Shown: positions 45,143-53,277 of the stretch, in pieces | Layout: each line of letters opens with the position of its first letter | Numbering within the stretch: position 1 is the first letter of the stretch | NCBI GenBank assembly: GCA_029865385.1 | Contig: JAOUGX010000001.1 | Span: 1 to 64,000 of the forward strand | Length of the DNA: 64,000 nt | Reading direction: 5' to 3' | From: Gammaproteobacteria bacterium | Lineage (GTDB): Bacteria > Pseudomonadota > Gammaproteobacteria > Steroidobacterales > Woeseiaceae | Made by a program: the position numbers and the translations under genes | Notes under the pieces: model-generated | What the model saw: only the letters and a program-made list of their open reading frames with translations | What the model was told of the DNA's origin: nothing | Databases searched by the model: none

Positions 45143-45511
45143 ATGTCGGAGCAAGCAGTGAAATCGATCAACTCCGGCACCGGTACTTTCGCGGTATTGA
45201 AGGACCGGGTGCACGATCTGTTGCCAAACACCGGTGGCAAGACGAGGCCTGTGCCCGGCAATGAATTGCCGGAACGGAAACCGGAACAGAAACCCAACCT
45301 CGAACTGCTGGCAAAGCAGCTCAATATGGCCAGCCGAAGTATCGGTCGCGATCTACGGTTTCAGGTTGACATGGAAAGCGGTCGTTCGGTGATCCAGGTG
45401 CTGGATCGTGAGACCGGCGAAATAATCCGGCAGATTCCTGGCGAAAAGATTGCAGCGACGATGCAGGGCGGCACCGTAACCAACGTGCGGCTCTACGACG
45501 AGCTGGTATAG
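45143..45511 (+). CDS. flaG: FlaG family flagellar protein
   Basis: This 122-residue protein has the FlaG C-terminal domain (LNMASRSIGRDLRFQVDMESGRSVIQVLDRETGEIIRQIPGEKI), which influences filament length in other polar-flagellated bacteria. The N-terminus is polar and variable. The frame opens earlier, but ATG 45143 follows GGAGGG by eight bases. Its position between fliC and fliD is standard. Confidence 0.92.
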   Translation: MSEQAVKSINSGTGTFAVLKDRVHDLLPNTGGKTRPVPGNELPERKPEQKPNLELLAKQLNMASRSIGRDLRFQVDMESGRSVIQVLDRETGEIIRQIPGEKIAATMQGGTVTNVRLYDELV

Positions 45512-45550
45512 GAAACTGGGCCTAAAAGGCAGTCGCCGTGGTGAATTACA

Positions 45551-45565
45551 TGGCACGAAACTTGT
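45551..45565 (+). promoter_or_regulatory. Probable sigma-54 promoter of fliD
   Basis: TGGCAC, five bases, TTGT has the full -24 element and the -12 TTG, but T replaces the final C. It lies 47 bases before the fliD ATG and would drive fliD-fliS-fliT. Confidence 0.6.
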
Positions 45566-45611
45566 AGCTCAGATTGACAGACATCAGCAGATGAGTAACT
45601 GAGAGACAGGA

Positions 45612-47006
45612 ATGGCCAGCATTATTTCTTCAGGTATTGGATCCGGGCTGGATATTGCCGGAATCGTGCAACAACTGGTCGCGGCGGAGGGTCAGCCAGT
45701 GCAGTTAAGGATCGGCCAGCAGGAGGCGCGCACACAGGCGAAATTGTCTGCCTTCGGCAGTCTTAAAGCCACGATGTCTGATTTTCGGGACAAGCTGGCG
45801 GTTATGAAGAACCTCAGCAGTTTTCTCGTACGCAATGCGCAATCGGGAAACGAAGACCTGTTCACGGCAACCGTGGAAGGTTCGGCGTTACCCAGCAAAT
45901 ATTCTGTAGAAGTCGTGCAGCTTGCACAGGCTCAGAAACTGACTTCCGGCGTTTTCACAGGTTCGGATGCGGTCGTCGGCACCGGTACGCTGAATATCGC
46001 CATTGGCGCGGAAAGCTTCAGCATCGAAGTGACTGACGAGAACAATACGCTCAGCGGCATACGCAACGCGATTAACGACGCCCTGGACAACAAAGGCGTA
46101 GCGGCGACGATCGTCAATGCCAGTGCCGGCAGCTACCTGATCTTGTCCGGTGAAAGCACTGGTGTTGATCAGGCGATGACCATTACTCAGAGCGGCGGAG
46201 ACGGCGGCCTGGCGGCGCTCGAATACGATCCCGGCAACGGACTCAACGCACTGACGCAGACGGTTGCCGCACAGGACGCTTTGATTCGTATCGACGGATT
46301 CGACGTGACCAGCGACAACAACGTCGTGACCGGAGCGGTCGAGGGCGTCACGATCAATCTCGAATCGGCTGCGCCAGGGCAGACGGCCGAACTACTCGTG
46401 GAGAACGACGAAGCCGCGGCGAGAAAAACCGTTCAGGATTTCGTCGAGAGCTACAACAAGTTGGTCGAGATCTTCGACAAGCTGACCAATTACGATGCCG
46501 AATCGGATCTTGCGGCACCGCTGCTTGGCGATGCGACTGTCCGGGGCATACGGGCGCGAATTCGTCGCGAGCTCAGCACGGCGGTGGTCGATATCGACGC
46601 ACCGTTCAAGATGCTCAGCGAAGTCGGTATCCAGGTACAGCTGGACGGGAAGCTGGAAATAAAAGACGACAAGCTGAGTTCCACGCTTGCCGGCGATTTT
46701 TCCAAGTTCGGCCAATTGTTTGCGAACTCGGACGGCTTCGCAGTGCGACTTTTCGACCTGGTCGACAACTACCTCGACTCGGACGGCATTATCGAAACGC
46801 GAAGCAAGGGCCTCAGCAGGGATATCGAAGGCTATAACGACCAGCGGGATACCCTGAACCAGAGACTCTCCTCACTGGAGACACGACTTCTGAGACAGTT
46901 CAACGCGCTGGACTCCTTGCTGGGACAACTTTCGTCGACCAGCAATTTCCTGGCTCAGCAACTGAACAATCTTCCGGGAATAAGCAATCCGAACAACAGG
47001 CAATGA
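45612..47006 (+). CDS. fliD: Flagellar filament cap protein FliD
   Basis: This 464-residue cap (HAP2) folds flagellin monomers at the filament tip. The N-terminal ISSGIGSGLDIAGIVQQLVAAEGQPVQLRI and C-terminal coiled coil (DQRDTLNQRLSSLETRLLRQFNALDSLLGQLSSTSNFLAQQL) are typical. One flagellin-IN motif (SGIRNAINDALDNKGVAATIVN) is present. It follows flaG by 100 bases and has its own promoter. Confidence 0.95.
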   Translation: MASIISSGIGSGLDIAGIVQQLVAAEGQPVQLRIGQQEARTQAKLSAFGSLKATMSDFRDKLAVMKNLSSFLVRNAQSGNEDLFTATVEGSALPSKYSVEVVQLAQAQKLTSGVFTGSDAVVGTGTLNIAIGAESFSIEVTDENNTLSGIRNAINDALDNKGVAATIVNASAGSYLILSGESTGVDQAMTITQSGGDGGLAALEYDPGNGLNALTQTVAAQDALIRIDGFDVTSDNNVVTGAVEGVTINLESAAPGQTAELLVENDEAAARKTVQDFVESYNKLVEIFDKLTNYDAESDLAAPLLGDATVRGIRARIRRELSTAVVDIDAPFKMLSEVGIQVQLDGKLEIKDDKLSSTLAGDFSKFGQLFANSDGFAVRLFDLVDNYLDSDGIIETRSKGLSRDIEGYNDQRDTLNQRLSSLETRLLRQFNALDSLLGQLSSTSNFLAQQLNNLPGISNPNNRQ

Positions 47007-47021
47007 TCGAAGGCGAACCGA

Positions 47022-47447
47022 ATGTATAAGTCCGGCGGGAATACCGCATCGAAGCAGTACCAGCAAATGAGTGTCCGGCACGAGGTCGAAACGGCCTCGC
47101 CGCATCGTTTGATTCAGCTGATGATGGAACGTGCCGTAACCAAGATTGGAATCGCGCGAGGCTACATGGAACGCAATGCCGTTGCGGAGAAGGGCATTCA
47201 CATCGGCGATGCGATCAGCATCATCAACGGACTTCAGGCCAGCCTGAATCACAAACCGAACTCACGCCTGTCCGGTAACTTCGACGCACTCTACGATTAC
47301 ATGGCCAGGCGTTTGCTCGAGGCCAATCTGAACAACCAGCCGGACATACTGAACGAGGTGGCCGGACTGATGCGGGAAATGAAGGAAGCATGGGATGCCA
47401 TCGGGCCGGAGGTCGCAAAGGCCGCCGCGAACGCCGCGCCCAATTGA
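47022..47447 (+). CDS. fliS: Flagellin export chaperone FliS
   Basis: This 141-residue helical chaperone binds the flagellin C-terminus before export. The KQYQQMSVRHEVETASPHRLIQLMMERAVTKI block is conserved and the size is normal. It follows fliD by 15 bases and precedes the fliT-like gene by 14 bases. Confidence 0.94.
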   Translation: MYKSGGNTASKQYQQMSVRHEVETASPHRLIQLMMERAVTKIGIARGYMERNAVAEKGIHIGDAISIINGLQASLNHKPNSRLSGNFDALYDYMARRLLEANLNNQPDILNEVAGLMREMKEAWDAIGPEVAKAAANAAPN

Positions 47448-47461
47448 ATCGGAGAAGGAAC

Positions 47462-47779
47462 ATGGTAGCAACAGCATCGGATCTTCATGAGAAGCGAAAT
47501 CCCGGCGACCAGGTCCGGGAATTGTTGACGAGCCTGCAGGAATTCGCCGAAGCGGGCGACTGGCAGCGCGTACAGGCCACGGTTGGCAAACTGCAGGGGC
47601 TGCTGGAACAATTGCCGCCTGCCGGTCGCCGCGAGCTGCTGCTTGAAGCGAATCGCAGCGTCGACAAGATTCGTCAGTCGGCAAACTATGCGCGCAACGA
47701 GATCTGCGAAAAGCTGGTATCGATTCGCCAGGGCCGCAAGGCGGCCGCGTCCTACCAGGCTGCCGGCGCAATGCGCTAG
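47462..47779 (+). CDS. fliT: FliT-like flagellar chaperone
   Basis: This 105-residue helical protein lies directly after fliS, the usual place of fliT, which chaperones the cap FliD. Similarity is weak (helices VRELLTSLQEFAEAGDW and KLQGLLEQLPPAGRRELLLEAN), so the call rests on size, helicity and context. ATG 47462 follows GGAGAAGG. The frame opens further upstream over fliS but without a ribosome site. Confidence 0.65.
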   Translation: MVATASDLHEKRNPGDQVRELLTSLQEFAEAGDWQRVQATVGKLQGLLEQLPPAGRRELLLEANRSVDKIRQSANYARNEICEKLVSIRQGRKAAASYQAAGAMR

Positions 47780-47785
47780 GGGACG

Positions 47786-47848
47786 GGGGACAGTCAAGGT
47801 ATCGGGAGATTCGTATTCTGCGAGTGCGCCGATACGACAACTGTCCCC
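47786..47848. repeat. REP-like long imperfect palindrome
   Basis: GGGGACAGT (47786) pairs with ACTGTCCCC (47840), and inside it GGTATCG (47798) pairs with CGATAC (47830), giving a long hairpin with a loop of about 25 bases. GGGGACAG...CTGTCCCC ends are typical of gammaproteobacterial REP elements. It separates the fliD transcript from fleQ and may act as an mRNA hairpin. Confidence 0.7.
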
Positions 47849-47966
47849 GAATGACCAGAAATCGCAGTTTTTACGTAAGACATTGATATTTGTGAGTCAG
47901 GTCACAATGGCGACCGGCCGCAGTCGCTAAGCTAGCTTCCATTGAGTTCGCCTTTACATAACGCCA

Positions 47967-49340
47967 ATGAAGGTCGTGAACATGGTGAAAGCAGCACAGA
48001 CGCAGGCAAAGGTACTCGTTCTGGATTCCGATCCGGGCCGAGCGGCGGCACTCTGCCATCGGCTGCGATTCCTGAACTACGACCCGGTCATGGCCGGCGA
48101 AGACGTATCGGTCGATTCGATCGCCACGCAACCCGGCATTGCCTTGATGCTGGGTGACATTTCACCCGACGACGACAGTGGGCAGTTTCTGCGCGCCATT
48201 GCGGAAATGAAACCGGACTTGCCGTTCCTGTTAACCAGCGGTGAGCTGCCCGCCGTTGACCCGAATTCCGCGCTGGGCAGCCACCCGGCGTGGAAGCTCG
48301 ACCTGCCGCTGCGAAAAACGCAGTTGCAGCAGTTATTGCGACGGGCCGAGCGCTACGAAGGCAGCGAAAGGCGGCAACGCCTTACCGGCAGCTCCCCCTC
48401 CATTCGCGAGGTTCGTGAACTGATTGAACAGGTTGCCGATTTCGATACCAATGTACTGATCACCGGCGAGTCCGGCACCGGCAAGGAACTGGTCGCCAGG
48501 ACTCTGCACGAATTGTCGGACCGCGCCGACAAACCTTTCGTGCCCATAAACTGTGGCGCTATCCCGGCCGAACTTCTCGAGAGCGAACTTTTCGGGCATG
48601 AAAAGGGCGCATTTACCGGCGCCATCGCCGCGAGAACCGGTCGATTCGAACTGGCCGAGGGCGGCACGCTTTTTCTCGACGAGATTGGCGACATGAGCCT
48701 GCCGATGCAGGTGAAACTGTTGCGCGTCCTGCAGGAGCGAGCGTTCGAGAAAGTTGGCAGCAATACAACGCAAAAATGCAATGTTCGCATCGTCGCCGCC
48801 ACGCATCGCAACCTGCCGGAAGCCGTTAAGACCGGCGAGTTTCGCGAGGACCTCTTTTATCGTCTGAATGTTTTCCCGATCGAGATGCCGCCGCTTTGCA
48901 AGCGGGCATCGGACCTGCCGCAGTTGCTGACGGAATTGCTGCAGCAGCACCAGCAGCACAGTGACGCGACCTTGCGTGTCAGCGCACAGGCATTGAACGC
49001 ACTCGCCGGTTATTCGTGGCCCGGCAATATCCGCGAGCTGTCGAACCTGGTCGAGCGGCTGGCCATCCTCAAGCCGACCGGAGTCATCGAACTCGAAGAC
49101 TTGCCGGAGAAGTATCGCGATGCGGCCAACCACGTGCCGGACACTGCCGATAGTGTCGCTGCGATCGGTGATATGGCACTGTCCAGCGTCGACCTGAAAG
49201 CACACCTGCAGGCCGTTGAGCGGGACCTGATCCGGCAGGCGATGGACGCCTCGGGCGGCGTCACGGCGAAAGCCGCAAGATTGCTGAAAATGCGGCGCAC
49301 GACGCTGGTTGAGAAACTGGCCCGCTACGAAATTCACTAG
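47967..49340 (+). CDS. fleQ: Flagellar master regulator FleQ (sigma-54 activator)
   Basis: This 457-residue bacterial enhancer-binding protein has a degenerate receiver domain (about 12-130) without an obvious phospho-acceptor Asp, as in FleQ. An AAA+ domain follows with Walker A GESGTGKE (167-174) and the sigma-54 contact loop GAFTGA (214-219). A FIS-type HTH at about 425-450 ends in KMRRTTLVEKLARY. It activates class II flagellar promoters, represses matrix genes and binds c-di-GMP in relatives. An alternative start lies at 47982. Confidence 0.93.
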   Translation: MKVVNMVKAAQTQAKVLVLDSDPGRAAALCHRLRFLNYDPVMAGEDVSVDSIATQPGIALMLGDISPDDDSGQFLRAIAEMKPDLPFLLTSGELPAVDPNSALGSHPAWKLDLPLRKTQLQQLLRRAERYEGSERRQRLTGSSPSIREVRELIEQVADFDTNVLITGESGTGKELVARTLHELSDRADKPFVPINCGAIPAELLESELFGHEKGAFTGAIAARTGRFELAEGGTLFLDEIGDMSLPMQVKLLRVLQERAFEKVGSNTTQKCNVRIVAATHRNLPEAVKTGEFREDLFYRLNVFPIEMPPLCKRASDLPQLLTELLQQHQQHSDATLRVSAQALNALAGYSWPGNIRELSNLVERLAILKPTGVIELEDLPEKYRDAANHVPDTADSVAAIGDMALSSVDLKAHLQAVERDLIRQAMDASGGVTAKAARLLKMRRTTLVEKLARYEIH

Positions 49341-49374
49341 GCGTTTTGCATCGACCTGCCGATGCGAATATCGA

Positions 49375-49898
49375 TTACTCGATTGGCAGCCATATCTCCA
49401 GCCCACCGTCTCCCGTCGCAGGATCGAATGACTCTGAGTACCGTTCAAAGAACGGCGAGTCTGCAGGCTCGTGACCGGAATTCGGAAGCCACTCACTCCA
49501 AATGGCTTTGCATGTCGCCTGAATCTCGGAGACGTGCTTGTCGTGCTGAAACACCGCATACCGTGATTCGGGCAAACGCAAGCGTGCTAACGTGGCTGGC
49601 AATCCATCGAAATTCGACACCTCAACGGCGCACAGGTACTCGAAATTATCCTCGTTGTCCAGGTTGTAAAAGAAAGTGCCAAGTCGAGAATGTCACTCTT
49701 GCCGTTTGCCAGTTCATCCGCGGCCTGAGATAACCGCCTGTCTCGGAGATAGCGAGTGATGGGCATTCCCATCGTGTAGGAGAACAGCCGGCTGAGGTGA
49801 TACCGGGAAATGCCCGCAACCTGCACCAGATCGTCGAGGGTGATCGGCTGGCAGAAATGGCTCTCGATGTACCAGATCGCTTTCTCTACAGATTTCAA
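49375..49898 (-). pseudogene. AraC/GyrI-type regulator, internally deleted and frameshifted
   Basis: The first frame (start 49898) encodes an AraC-type HTH half (KAIWYIESHFCQPITLDDLVQVAGISRYHLSRLFS) as far as DILDLALS. In another frame, the C-terminal part of a GyrI-like small-molecule domain is readable up to 49375 (YAVFQHDKHVSEIQATCKAIWSEWLP ... DGGLEIWLPIE). The second HTH half and the first part of the GyrI domain are missing, roughly 110 residues compared with Rob-type proteins. Deletion plus frameshift makes an active regulator very unlikely. Confidence 0.8.
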
Positions 49899-49929
49899 AA
49901 CGAGTCATTTATGTCAGGGTGGTGAAATC

Positions 49930-50022
49930 TTACGCGATGCCCAAGTCGATGGCTTGATAGAGTTTGCGGCGGCCATCGCGGGTCCGTTTCAGCCAGCCAT
50001 CCAGTCTCCGCTTCGAGCCGGA
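49930..50022 (-). pseudogene. Possible 3' gene remnant
   Basis: A short minus-strand frame without a start reads SGSKRRLDGWLKRTRDGRRKL-like basic, protein-like sequence, then a stop at 49930. Its 3' position next to the AraC pseudogene suggests a decayed coding fragment. I cannot assign a family, and chance is possible. Confidence 0.3.
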
Positions 50023-50068
50023 AGTTAAGATAATATTCTATTGATTTATCAGTTATTTAGGAGTAGGT

Positions 50069-50088
50069 TACTGTATAAATAACCAGCT
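50069..50088 (+). promoter_or_regulatory. Candidate LexA (SOS) box upstream of the HNH gene
   Basis: TACTGTATAAATAACCAGCT resembles the E. coli LexA consensus (CTGT-N8-ACAG core) with one core mismatch: CTGT at 50071 and CCAG at 50083, eight bases apart. It lies 22 bases before the HNH start, where it would overlap the promoter. Confidence 0.5.
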
Positions 50089-50109
50089 TCTGTTCCAGCG
50101 GAGAATGCC

Positions 50110-51516
50110 ATGTCTCAGGCTCCTTCCGGTGCCCTTGCCGCACCTCATCCGACCTACAGCGAGGGCTGCCGGCTGGGCGATGAAATCACCCATCTCTGTG
50201 CCTGCATCCACGCCGCGACCTATCGATTGCTGACCCTCATTGCCGAGTTCGACGAGAAGAATTACTGGGGCCTGCCGGGCCTGTGTTCCTGTGCCCATTG
50301 GCTGAATATGCAATGTGGCATCGGCATGAACGCGGCACGAGAGAAAGTGCGGGTAGCGACGGCGTTAAAGGACCTGCCCCTGATCAGCAAAGCCTTCAGC
50401 CGGGGTGAGCTGAGTTACTCTAAAGTTCGCGCAATGACGCGGGTGGCGGACCAGAGCAACGAAGAGTATCTGATGATGATCGCCCGGCATGGTACCGCGC
50501 ATCACGTCGAGAAGCTGGTGTCGCAATACCGTCGCTGCAAACGCCTGCAGGACACGGACAATGCCAACCGACAGCACGCCAATCGCGGCGTCCGCTGCTA
50601 TTTTGACGACGACGGATCGATGGTGATCAAGGGAAGGCTGCCGGCCGAGCAAGGCGCCCTGATCATGAAAGCCCTTGAGCTGGCGATGGAGCGGAACGGC
50701 GGTTCCCTGTCGGCCGCCCTGGAGGCCGAATCCTCAAAGGCCGACGTTACCGCGGTAACGTCCGGGCAACGCGAACCGTTTCATGCCCGGCGCGCCGATG
50801 CGCTGGCCGAGATGGCGGAGAGCTACCTGAACTCCGAGCCGGGCACCGGCTCCACTGGCGACCGTTACCAGGTGATGGTGCACGTTACCGCGGAAACATT
50901 GCAGGACGACGTTACCGCGGTAACTTCCACGGAGCTGAGTGCCGATACCTCCTATATTGAAGACGGCCCGCACCTCGCCGCCGAAACTTCCCGGCGTATC
51001 GCCTGCGACAGCTCCATATTGAAGCTCATCGAAGACAAAGAAGGTCAGCCTTTGTCCATTGGGAGAAAATCCCGGGCCATTCCGCCGGCATTGCGCCGTG
51101 CCTTGCGCGTGCGGGACGACGGTTGCCGCTTCCCGGGCTGTACCAACACCTCGTTTATCGACGGCCACCACGTCAAACACTGGGCCGATGGCGGTGAAAC
51201 CAGCCTCGACAATCTTGTGCAGCTGTGCCGACACCATCACCGGCTGATGCACGAAGGCGGATTTTCCTGTGAACGCCGCGATGACGGAGCTTTCATCTTC
51301 ACGGGGCCACAGAACCAGCGGCTGTCCTGCTCGCCCGAACTAGCCAATCACAACCCCGACATCAGTCAATGGATCGAATCGCTGCTCTACGATCCCGACA
51401 TCGACGAGCGAAGCTGCATTCCGCACTGGACCGCCGGCGATAAGATAGACTGGGACCTGGCGGTGTGGCATCTGTTCCAGCTCGAGGAGGCGGCGCGGTG
51501 CCGCTGTCAGCAATAG
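50110..51516 (+). CDS. DUF222-HNH endonuclease family protein
   Basis: This 468-residue protein has an N-terminal DUF222 (13E12-like) helical region (about 20-190) and a C-terminal HNH nuclease domain (about 330-390: GCTNTSFIDGHHVKHW ... LCRHHHRLMH). The linker holds two copies of a DVTAVTS peptide encoded over the palindrome GTTACCGCGGTAAC. Such genes are often amplified and mobile-like; a nuclease activity is inferred from the HNH residues. It sits in a small accessory island between fleQ and fleS, preceded by a LexA-like box. Confidence 0.88.
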   Translation: MSQAPSGALAAPHPTYSEGCRLGDEITHLCACIHAATYRLLTLIAEFDEKNYWGLPGLCSCAHWLNMQCGIGMNAAREKVRVATALKDLPLISKAFSRGELSYSKVRAMTRVADQSNEEYLMMIARHGTAHHVEKLVSQYRRCKRLQDTDNANRQHANRGVRCYFDDDGSMVIKGRLPAEQGALIMKALELAMERNGGSLSAALEAESSKADVTAVTSGQREPFHARRADALAEMAESYLNSEPGTGSTGDRYQVMVHVTAETLQDDVTAVTSTELSADTSYIEDGPHLAAETSRRIACDSSILKLIEDKEGQPLSIGRKSRAIPPALRRALRVRDDGCRFPGCTNTSFIDGHHVKHWADGGETSLDNLVQLCRHHHRLMHEGGFSCERRDDGAFIFTGPQNQRLSCSPELANHNPDISQWIESLLYDPDIDERSCIPHWTAGDKIDWDLAVWHLFQLEEAARCRCQQ

Positions 51517-52010
51517 CGGACGTTCGACCGGCTAATGGAAAACCGACAGAGATCAATCAAGAGCAGCCGGCGAGGATCGTCAATTCAGGTACGACATCTC
51601 GCTAACGTGAACAACGCATTCAGCTCTTGCCACGACGTAGTCACTGAAACCCTAAGAGTGGTCCCCAGACGGATCAGTTTGAAACGAAACGTCATAAATC
51701 GCGTCATTCTCGCCAATGTTGTCTCGAACAAAATCTGAGACTTGCTTGTACACAAGTTGAGTTCGCTCGGGTTCCTCAGCCGTTGTAAAGCTGTAATCGA
51801 CTCATTGTTCGTATTCATCTATTGTCAAAGGGCCGACTACCGACAGTCGGGATCGAGCATTCACGATCGTGTCGGTCTGGCAGGACAGCGTTGCCTTCGC
51901 ACCGCGCATGAAAAGGCGGTTGCCTATATAACCGTCAATGTTAGCACCCGAACGTCCGGTACCGGATCCGGCGGCAAATGATCGCCGGTCTGACGGCAAT
52001 TCGTGCCGGT
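51517..52010. other. Non-coding accessory stretch, nothing recognised
   Basis: About 490 bases between the HNH gene and the fleS regulatory region. Short open frames exist but lack ribosome sites and protein-like composition. I see no tRNA or attachment-site signature here. Confidence 0.6.
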
Positions 52011-52024
52011 GTCAGAAATTTGAC
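52011..52024 (+). promoter_or_regulatory. FleQ-box-like palindrome upstream of fleS
   Basis: GTCAGAAATTTGAC matches the Pseudomonas FleQ box GTCAATAAATTGAC at 11 of 14 positions. It lies 57 bases before the fleS -24 element, a normal enhancer distance. Confidence 0.55.
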
Positions 52025-52080
52025 GCCGATAGCCGCAAATCGATCTGATTAAGTATTTGTTTTTAAACAAAAACTTACTG

Positions 52081-52095
52081 TGGCACGACTCTTGC
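52081..52095 (+). promoter_or_regulatory. Sigma-54 promoter of fleSR
   Basis: TGGCAC, five bases, TTGC is a perfect -24/-12 core, 43 bases before the fleS TTG start. Together with the FleQ-box-like site it places fleSR under FleQ control. Confidence 0.9.
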
Positions 52096-52137
52096 TTTGA
52101 CATTGCCGTGAGCCACGAAAACTTGCGGAGATGACAC

Positions 52138-53277
52138 TTGGCGGCAACAGCCCTTAATCAGGAATCCTTGCGACAGGCGTTCGACGCTTTCAATCAGCAG
52201 TCGAGCGTGCTGGAAGCGTCTTATCGTGAGCTGCAAGGCAAAGTCGAGTATTTGACGAAGCAGCTGCGTGCGGCACACGATGCGCGGCATCGCGAGTTGC
52301 TGGAAAACGAGCGTCTCGGCAGCCGTCTTGCCAGGTTGCTGGAGGCACTGCCCGGTGCGGTCATCGTTCTCGACGGTGACGGCATCATCCAGCAAAGCAA
52401 TGGCAGGGCGACGGAACTGTTGAACCGGCCATTGCATGGCTGTCCATGGTCGGAAATCGTGCAGCGCGAGTTTCGCGGCGGAGAAAGCGCAAACGGCGAA
52501 CTGCGTCTCCGCGACGGCCGCTGGCTGAGCCTGTCGCGTAGACGGCTGGTCAGCGAGCCCGGCGAAATTCTGCTGCTTGCCGATGTCAGCGAAAGTCGCC
52601 ACATGGCGGAGTTGCTGCAAAGGCGGGAGCGCCTGTCCTGCATCGGCGAGATGACGGCCTCGCTGGCACACCAGATCCGCACGCCGCTGTCGTCGGCGAT
52701 GCTCTATGCGTCGCAAATAGCCGGTGAGTCAATGCCTCGCGACAAACTCTCCACAAAAATTACCGATAGCCTGCAGGAACTCGGCCGCATGGTTGAAGAC
52801 ATGTTGCGATTTGCCGGCGGTGCGCGACGCCTGAACGACACGATCTCCGTGTCGCAACTGTTGCAGGACGTGGTCGAGTCATTCGCGCCGCAGCAGGGCG
52901 CATCGACGCTGCATGTGCTGCAGCCTGACAGGTATCTGAATGTCGACGCGAATCGCGACGCTGTGAAGGGCGCGCTGGTCAATCTCGTCAGCAATGCACT
53001 GCAGGCTTGCGGCGATTCGCCGCGCGTCGAGCTGGGAGCCGAAAAAATCAATGGCAGGATCTGCCTGACGGTAAGCGACAACGGGCACGGCATCGCCGAT
53101 GACGTTCGACCACATCTTTTCGAAGCGTTTTACACGACCCGACCGCAAGGCACAGGCCTGGGCCTCGCCGTTGTTCGTGCTGTTGCGGAGGCACACTGCG
53201 GCGAAGTGCTGGTCGACAGCCGCGCCGGCGGCACGACTTTCGCACTTTGCCTGCCGGCCACCGGAGAAAGCACATGA
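52138..53277 (+). CDS. fleS: Flagellar sensor histidine kinase FleS
   Basis: This 379-residue soluble kinase has an N-terminal coiled coil (about 10-65), a PAS-like domain (about 65-150) with VIVLDGDGIIQQSN, a HisKA domain with His178 in SLAHQIRTPLSSAM, and a HATPase domain with the N, G1 and G2 boxes (NALQACGD, DNGHGI, GTGLGLAV). There are no membrane segments. It starts at TTG 52138 with GGAG nine bases upstream. It is cotranscribed with fleR by ATGA overlap. Confidence 0.93.
   Translation: MAATALNQESLRQAFDAFNQQSSVLEASYRELQGKVEYLTKQLRAAHDARHRELLENERLGSRLARLLEALPGAVIVLDGDGIIQQSNGRATELLNRPLHGCPWSEIVQREFRGGESANGELRLRDGRWLSLSRRRLVSEPGEILLLADVSESRHMAELLQRRERLSCIGEMTASLAHQIRTPLSSAMLYASQIAGESMPRDKLSTKITDSLQELGRMVEDMLRFAGGARRLNDTISVSQLLQDVVESFAPQQGASTLHVLQPDRYLNVDANRDAVKGALVNLVSNALQACGDSPRVELGAEKINGRICLTVSDNGHGIADDVRPHLFEAFYTTRPQGTGLGLAVVRAVAEAHCGEVLVDSRAGGTTFALCLPATGEST

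Noticed and set aside
47909-47925. Sigma-54-like GG...GC upstream of fleQ
   Set aside because: The -12 GC is out of phase by at least one base and the TTGC element is absent; FleQ is expected to be sigma-70 driven.
51535-51981. Two short open frames after the HNH gene
   Set aside because: No ribosome sites, no conserved composition and no neighbour logic.
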